64,000 nucleotides of DNA from Streptomyces sp. DH12 (GTDB taxonomy: Bacteria; Actinomycetota; Actinomycetes; Streptomycetales; Streptomycetaceae): positions 1 to 64,000 of the forward strand of contig NZ_JAHWGT010000008.1 in the NCBI RefSeq assembly GCF_020873895.1, written 5' to 3'. Shown in pieces: positions 60,653 through 64,000 of this stretch; positions within the stretch are counted from its first letter, which is position 1, and every line of letters begins with the position of its first letter. Made by a program: the position numbers and the translations under genes. The notes under the pieces were generated by a model that worked only from the letters and a program-made list of their open reading frames with translations, had not been told where the DNA came from and made no database searches.

Positions 60653-61846
60653 CTAGGGCCACGGGGGCGGCAGGACGTCCAGCCGTACCGGTGCCGCCGC
60701 GGCCGGCTCCGGCAGCCGCAGGCCGCCCGCCCCGGGGGTGAGCGAACCGAGGACCCGCGCACCGCGGGCACCGGTGCACCCCGGCAGCGTGCCGGGCAGG
60801 CCCAGGACCGTGAGGAAGCCCAGCACGGCGAAGGCGTACGCCTCCTTGGCCGCCGCGGGCAGCCCCAGCTCGTCGGAGACGCGCAGCGGGATCCGCCCCA
60901 GCGCGGCCCGCAGCATCGCCGTGAGCGTCGGGTTGCGCACGCCGCCGCCGGACGCGACGACCTCGGTGCCGCCGAGGCCGCGCACCGCCCCCGCGACCGT
61001 CTCGGCGGTGAGCCGGGTGACCGTGGCGACCAGGTCCGCGGCCGCGACCGGGGCGCCGTGCGCCGTGAGCGCCGCCCGCAGGTACTCCGCGTGGAACAGC
61101 TCCTTGCCGGTGGTCTTCGGCGCCGGCGCCGCGTAGTACGGCTCGGCGAGCAGCCGCCGCAGCAGGGCCGGGTCCACCCTGCCCCGCGCGCCGAGCGCGC
61201 CGTCCTCGTCGATGTCGCGCGCGCCGTCCGTGACGAGCCGCACGGCCGCGTCGACGAGGGCGTTGCCCGGGCCGGTGTCGAAGGCGACCGGCCCCGCCGG
61301 GCCCGCCGGGCCCGCCGCGACGGTGACGTTGGCGATGCCGCCCAGGTTCAGTGCGACCGGCCGGCCCGGGCGGCCGCTCAGCCACAGCACGTCCACCAGG
61401 CTCACCAGCGGCGCGCCCTGGCCGCCCGCGGCGACGTCCCGGGTGCGCAGGTCGGAGACGACCGTTCGGCCGGTCGCCTCGGCGATCCAGGCCGGCGCCC
61501 CCAGTTGCAGCGTGCCGTGGACGCGGCCGCCCTCCACCCAGTGGTAGACGGTCTGGCCGTGGGAGACGACGAGGTCGGCGCGCCCGCCGCACAGCTCCCG
61601 GTCGGCCCGTACGGCCACCTCGGCGAAGGCCCGGCCGACGCCGGTGTCCAGCCGGCACACCTCGTGCAGCGTCGTCGCGGCCGGGGGCAGCGCGGCGGCC
61701 AGTGCCGCGCGCAGCGCGGGCGGGTAGCCGGCGCTGACCAGGCCCAGCGGCCGCAGCGCGAGGGTGTCCCCGGTGAGCGTCAGCTCCGCGGCGGCCGCGT
61801 CGACCGCGTCGTACGAGGTGCCCGACATCATCCCGATGACCCGCAT
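60653..61846 (-). CDS. anmK: Anhydro-N-acetylmuramic acid kinase
   Basis: A 397-residue ASKHA-fold kinase of peptidoglycan recycling that hydrates and phosphorylates anhydro-MurNAc to MurNAc-6-phosphate. The phosphate motif GMMSGTSYDAVDAA is close to the consensus GTSxDGxD with Ala in place of Gly; further motifs are VVSHGQTVYHW, VALNLGGIANVTV, FDTGPGNALVD and VVASGGGVRNP. GGAGG is three to four bases before the ATG. It lies 63 bp downstream of an MHS transporter on the same strand. No MurQ or NagZ gene is nearby. Confidence 0.95.
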   Translation of the reverse strand: MRVIGMMSGTSYDAVDAAAAELTLTGDTLALRPLGLVSAGYPPALRAALAAALPPAATTLHEVCRLDTGVGRAFAEVAVRADRELCGGRADLVVSHGQTVYHWVEGGRVHGTLQLGAPAWIAEATGRTVVSDLRTRDVAAGGQGAPLVSLVDVLWLSGRPGRPVALNLGGIANVTVAAGPAGPAGPVAFDTGPGNALVDAAVRLVTDGARDIDEDGALGARGRVDPALLRRLLAEPYYAAPAPKTTGKELFHAEYLRAALTAHGAPVAAADLVATVTRLTAETVAGAVRGLGGTEVVASGGGVRNPTLTAMLRAALGRIPLRVSDELGLPAAAKEAYAFAVLGFLTVLGLPGTLPGCTGARGARVLGSLTPGAGGLRLPEPAAAAPVRLDVLPPPWP

Positions 61847-61909
61847 GACCTCCGCCTTCCCTGTGCTCCGGCCCCCCGGCGCGCCGGCCCCGACCGGCCG
61901 GCAGTGCGG

Positions 61910-63223
61910 TCACTCCCGCAGCGCGTGCCGGTGGTCGTCGCCCCGCAGCGTGGCCAGGGCGAGCGTGCCGACGGCGCAGCAGGCGATGACGTAGTAGGCG
62001 GGGATGTCGGGGCTTCCCGTCCGCCGGGCCAGTTCGGTGACGAGCAGTCCGGCGCAGCCCGAGAAGACCGCGTTGGCCAGCGCGTACGTCACCCCGAGCC
62101 CCGTGTGGCGGACCCGGGTGGGGAACATCTCGGCGAGCATGGCCGGGCCGGGCCCGGCCATCAGCCCCACGACGGCCCCGGCGGCCGCGACCCCGGCGCC
62201 CTTCGCCCACGGCGGTGCGGCCGGGTCCTGGAGCAGGCGCAGCAGCGGCAGGGCCACCACCGCCGCCAGGAGCGCGCCGCTCACCATCACCGCCCGCCGG
62301 CCGACCCGGTCGCTCAACGCGCCGGCCGGCAGGATCGCCGCGGCGAAGCCGAGGTTGGCGACGACGGTCGCGGCCAGCGCCTCTCGCAGGCTCGCGCCGA
62401 GCGACGCCTGGAGGTAGGAGGGCAGCACCACGAGGAAGGTGTAGCCGGCCGCCGACCACGCCATCAGCCGCCCCGCGCCGAGTACCACCGCCGCGGCCGA
62501 CTCCCGCGCGGAGGCGGCGGCCCGCGCCGCCGGAGCGGCGGCGCTGGCCCGGCGGAACGCCGGCGTCTCCTCCAGCGCCAGCCGCAGCCACAGCGCGGCC
62601 AGCCCCAGGGGCAGCGCCATGAGGAACGGCAGCCGCCACCCCCACGCCTCGACCTGCGGGCCGGTCAGCGCCGTCGCGACGAGGGCGGCGGCGCCGGCCC
62701 CGGCGAGCAGCCCGAGCGCCACCGTGAACGACTGCCAGGCCCCGTACAGGCCGCGCCGCCCGGGTGGCGCCGACTCGGTCAGTACCGCGACCGCGCCTCC
62801 GAACTCGCCGCCCGCCGACAGGCCCTGCACGACCCGCAGCGCCGTCAGCAGCCAGGGAGCGGCGGCTCCGGCGACGGCGTACGTGGGCAGCAGCCTGATG
62901 AGGGTCGTCGCCGCCGTCATCAGCGAGAGCACCAGGACGAGCGTCGGCCGCCGCCCGATCCGGTCGCCGAGCCGGCCGAAGAGGAGGGCGCCCACGGGGC
63001 GGAAGAAGAAGGCCAGCGCGAACGCCGCGTAGGTGCGGACGAGCGCCTCGGCCCCGTCCCCGCCGTCCGGGGTGAAGAAGTTCCGGGCGACGACCGTCGC
63101 GAGGTACCCGTAGACGCCGAACTCGTACCACTCGATGAAGTTGCCCACCGACCCGGCGACGAGGGCCCGGGTGGGGCGCGCCGCCCCGGGGGTCCCCGCC
63201 GGGTCCCGCACGGACGTGGTCAT
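61910..63223 (-). CDS. MHS-family (metabolite:H+ symporter) MFS transporter
   Basis: A 437-residue transporter with about 12 transmembrane helices. The signature SVGNFIEWYEFGVYGYLA, PVGALLFGRLGDRIGRRPTLV and GLSAGGEFGGAVAVLTESAPPGRRG identify the MHS group, proton symporters for organic acids such as proline/betaine, citrate or shikimate. The ATG at 63223 is chosen by conservation; the ribosome site is weak. It probably shares an mRNA with anmK, so a cell-wall-derived sugar is conceivable, but MHS members normally carry acids. Confidence 0.92.
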   Translation of the reverse strand: MTTSVRDPAGTPGAARPTRALVAGSVGNFIEWYEFGVYGYLATVVARNFFTPDGGDGAEALVRTYAAFALAFFFRPVGALLFGRLGDRIGRRPTLVLVLSLMTAATTLIRLLPTYAVAGAAAPWLLTALRVVQGLSAGGEFGGAVAVLTESAPPGRRGLYGAWQSFTVALGLLAGAGAAALVATALTGPQVEAWGWRLPFLMALPLGLAALWLRLALEETPAFRRASAAAPAARAAASARESAAAVVLGAGRLMAWSAAGYTFLVVLPSYLQASLGASLREALAATVVANLGFAAAILPAGALSDRVGRRAVMVSGALLAAVVALPLLRLLQDPAAPPWAKGAGVAAAGAVVGLMAGPGPAMLAEMFPTRVRHTGLGVTYALANAVFSGCAGLLVTELARRTGSPDIPAYYVIACCAVGTLALATLRGDDHRHALRE

Positions 63224-63609
63224 GGACCGAGCCTGCCACGCGGCGCGGTGTTCACGGGAGCAACCGGAAGGTCGGCGCGTTGCCCCGGCCGGGTCCGCGC
63301 GGCCGCGGTGCCACCCCGACGGCCGGGGGAGTACCGCCGCCCCGCGTACGGGCGTCCGGCGCGCGCCGGACGGGGCGGGCGTCGCGGCGCGTGAAGGAGA
63401 GCCGGGCACGCGCGGGCGCCGGGCGGAGGCGGGGGAGAACCTCGCCAACGGGGATCAAGTCCCGTTCACCGCCCCGGACTCACCGGAAGCGGAACCTTGG
63501 GCAAACATCGGGCCATTACGTGACCCTGCGTCAAGAGCGCTCACTCGAAAGGGCTATGCTCGGCGATCGTCGTCATTGATCTTTCTCGTCGATGGGTTTG
63601 AGGGTGCTG
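63224..63609. other. Divergent promoter region before the partial kinase gene
   Basis: About 386 bases. A TATGCT at 63555-63560 could be a -10 box for the rightward gene, but no matching -35 is visible. No gene is supported; the GC content falls near 63480-63600, as expected for a promoter. Confidence 0.4.
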
Positions 63610-64000
63610 ATGGTCCGCGAGGAATCGTCGCCCGGAAGTGGAAGCCCGCGGTCCGCGGCATCTTTCGTGTGGCTGCTGCCCGCCGCTCTGATCGCCGTCG
63701 CCACCGGGGTCGCCGTGGCCCTGGTGCCGACCGCCGCACGGGGGCCGGTGGCGGCCTGCGGGGTGGTGTCCGCGCTCGCGCTGGCCCTGCTCGGCGCCGA
63801 GGTCGCACGCCGGGGACGGGTGATCGAGGAACTGCGCCGTACGGTCGCCGCCCGGGACACCGCCCTGGCCCGGCGGCACGCCGAGACCGCCCACCTGGCG
63901 GGCACGCTGCTGCCGGACGCCGTCCGGCGGCTGCGCCAGGGCGACTTCCCCGAGGACGTCCTCGGCGCGCTCACGGCCCCCGACGAGCACCAGGCCGTCG
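63610..64000 (+). CDS. Histidine-kinase-like membrane protein, 5' part
   Basis: Partial: 130 residues seen, cut by the window end. After a short polar N-terminus come two transmembrane helices (FVWLLPAALIAVATGVAVAL and VAACGVVSALALALLGAEVA), a basic turn, then a coiled-coil-like helix (VIEELRRTVAARDTALARRHAE) and TAHLAGTLLPDAVRRLRQGDFPEDVLG. This start resembles Streptomyces membrane-bound ATP-binding/histidine-kinase-like sensors that begin with two helices. ATG at 63610 has GAGGG five bases upstream; the ATG 18 bases earlier has none. Catalytic part lies outside. Confidence 0.7.
   Translation, partial: MVREESSPGSGSPRSAASFVWLLPAALIAVATGVAVALVPTAARGPVAACGVVSALALALLGAEVARRGRVIEELRRTVAARDTALARRHAETAHLAGTLLPDAVRRLRQGDFPEDVLGALTAPDEHQAV

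Noticed and set aside
1-64000. tRNA, rRNA, CRISPR, insertion sequence or phage genes
   Set aside because: I looked for TTCGA-type T-loop words with acceptor pairing, spaced direct repeats, transposase motifs and phage structural genes and saw none. A TTCGAACC word at about 17103 lies inside the NTPase coding sequence.

Overview
The window is very GC-rich, with dense codon-biased genes, purine-rich ribosome sites, GTG/TTG starts and several apparently leaderless genes. The families seen (a rodlin, a streptogrisin protease, an hsp18/rheA pair, a c-di-AMP riboswitch before a cell-wall enzyme, DUF5997, many secreted hydrolases) point to a Streptomyces chromosome. I see no insertion sequence, prophage, CRISPR array, rRNA or tRNA. 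Functions are read from protein motifs only; no database search was run.

Layout. 0-4.3 kb: a large secreted GH3 glucosidase and a reduced ricin-type lectin domain. 4.3-12.5 kb: a small hypothetical gene, DUF72, a LysR-type ligand domain without HTH divergent from DUF5997, an epoxide hydrolase divergent from a WYL regulator, and an XRE/TPR regulator divergent from an M64 metallopeptidase. 12.5-23.8 kb: a Pro-rich membrane protein, an HTH/nSTAND-NTPase/WD40 protein, an L,D-transpeptidase-like protein, a Ser/Thr kinase, a double alpha/beta hydrolase with a dead first half, and a GNAT fusion divergent from a TetR regulator.

24.0-30.0 kb is the least ordinary part. A secreted protein with an aerolysin-like Ser/Thr-rich beta region and a beta-trefoil tail lies head-to-head, across about 790 bp, with a secreted nuclease followed 31 bp later by a cytosolic DUF1963-like gene. 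Next come a TetR gene and a small membrane protein sharing two palindromic operators. I propose this as a toxin/effector locus with a possible immunity gene; that is inference.

30.0-41.7 kb: a spermidine-synthase-like protein, a GerMN lipoprotein, a subtilisin, the rheA-hsp18 heat-shock pair (promoter and operator legible) followed by two DUF2267 genes, a lone TOPRIM protein, a secreted PL11 rhamnogalacturonan lyase under a CebR-like operator, a vanadium haloperoxidase, and a LysM lytic transglycosylase behind a c-di-AMP (ydaO) riboswitch. A small secreted protein resembling a chaplin with charged replacements overlaps its 3' end.

42.2-48.5 kb is a myo-inositol catabolic cluster: iolG and an iolE-like gene on one strand, iolC-iolB-iolD on the other, separated by two face-to-face promoters flanking an inverted repeat. 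The aldolase, semialdehyde dehydrogenase, transporter and regulator of the pathway are not here. 48.5-64.0 kb: a SpoIIE-type phosphatase/sensor, a Ser/Thr kinase translationally coupled to a membrane protein with a similar outer domain, a DHA2 exporter, a periplasmic-binding-type protein without signal peptide, a streptogrisin, a cytochrome P450, a rodlin, an anhydro-MurNAc kinase with an MHS transporter, and the start of a histidine-kinase-like gene cut by the window end.
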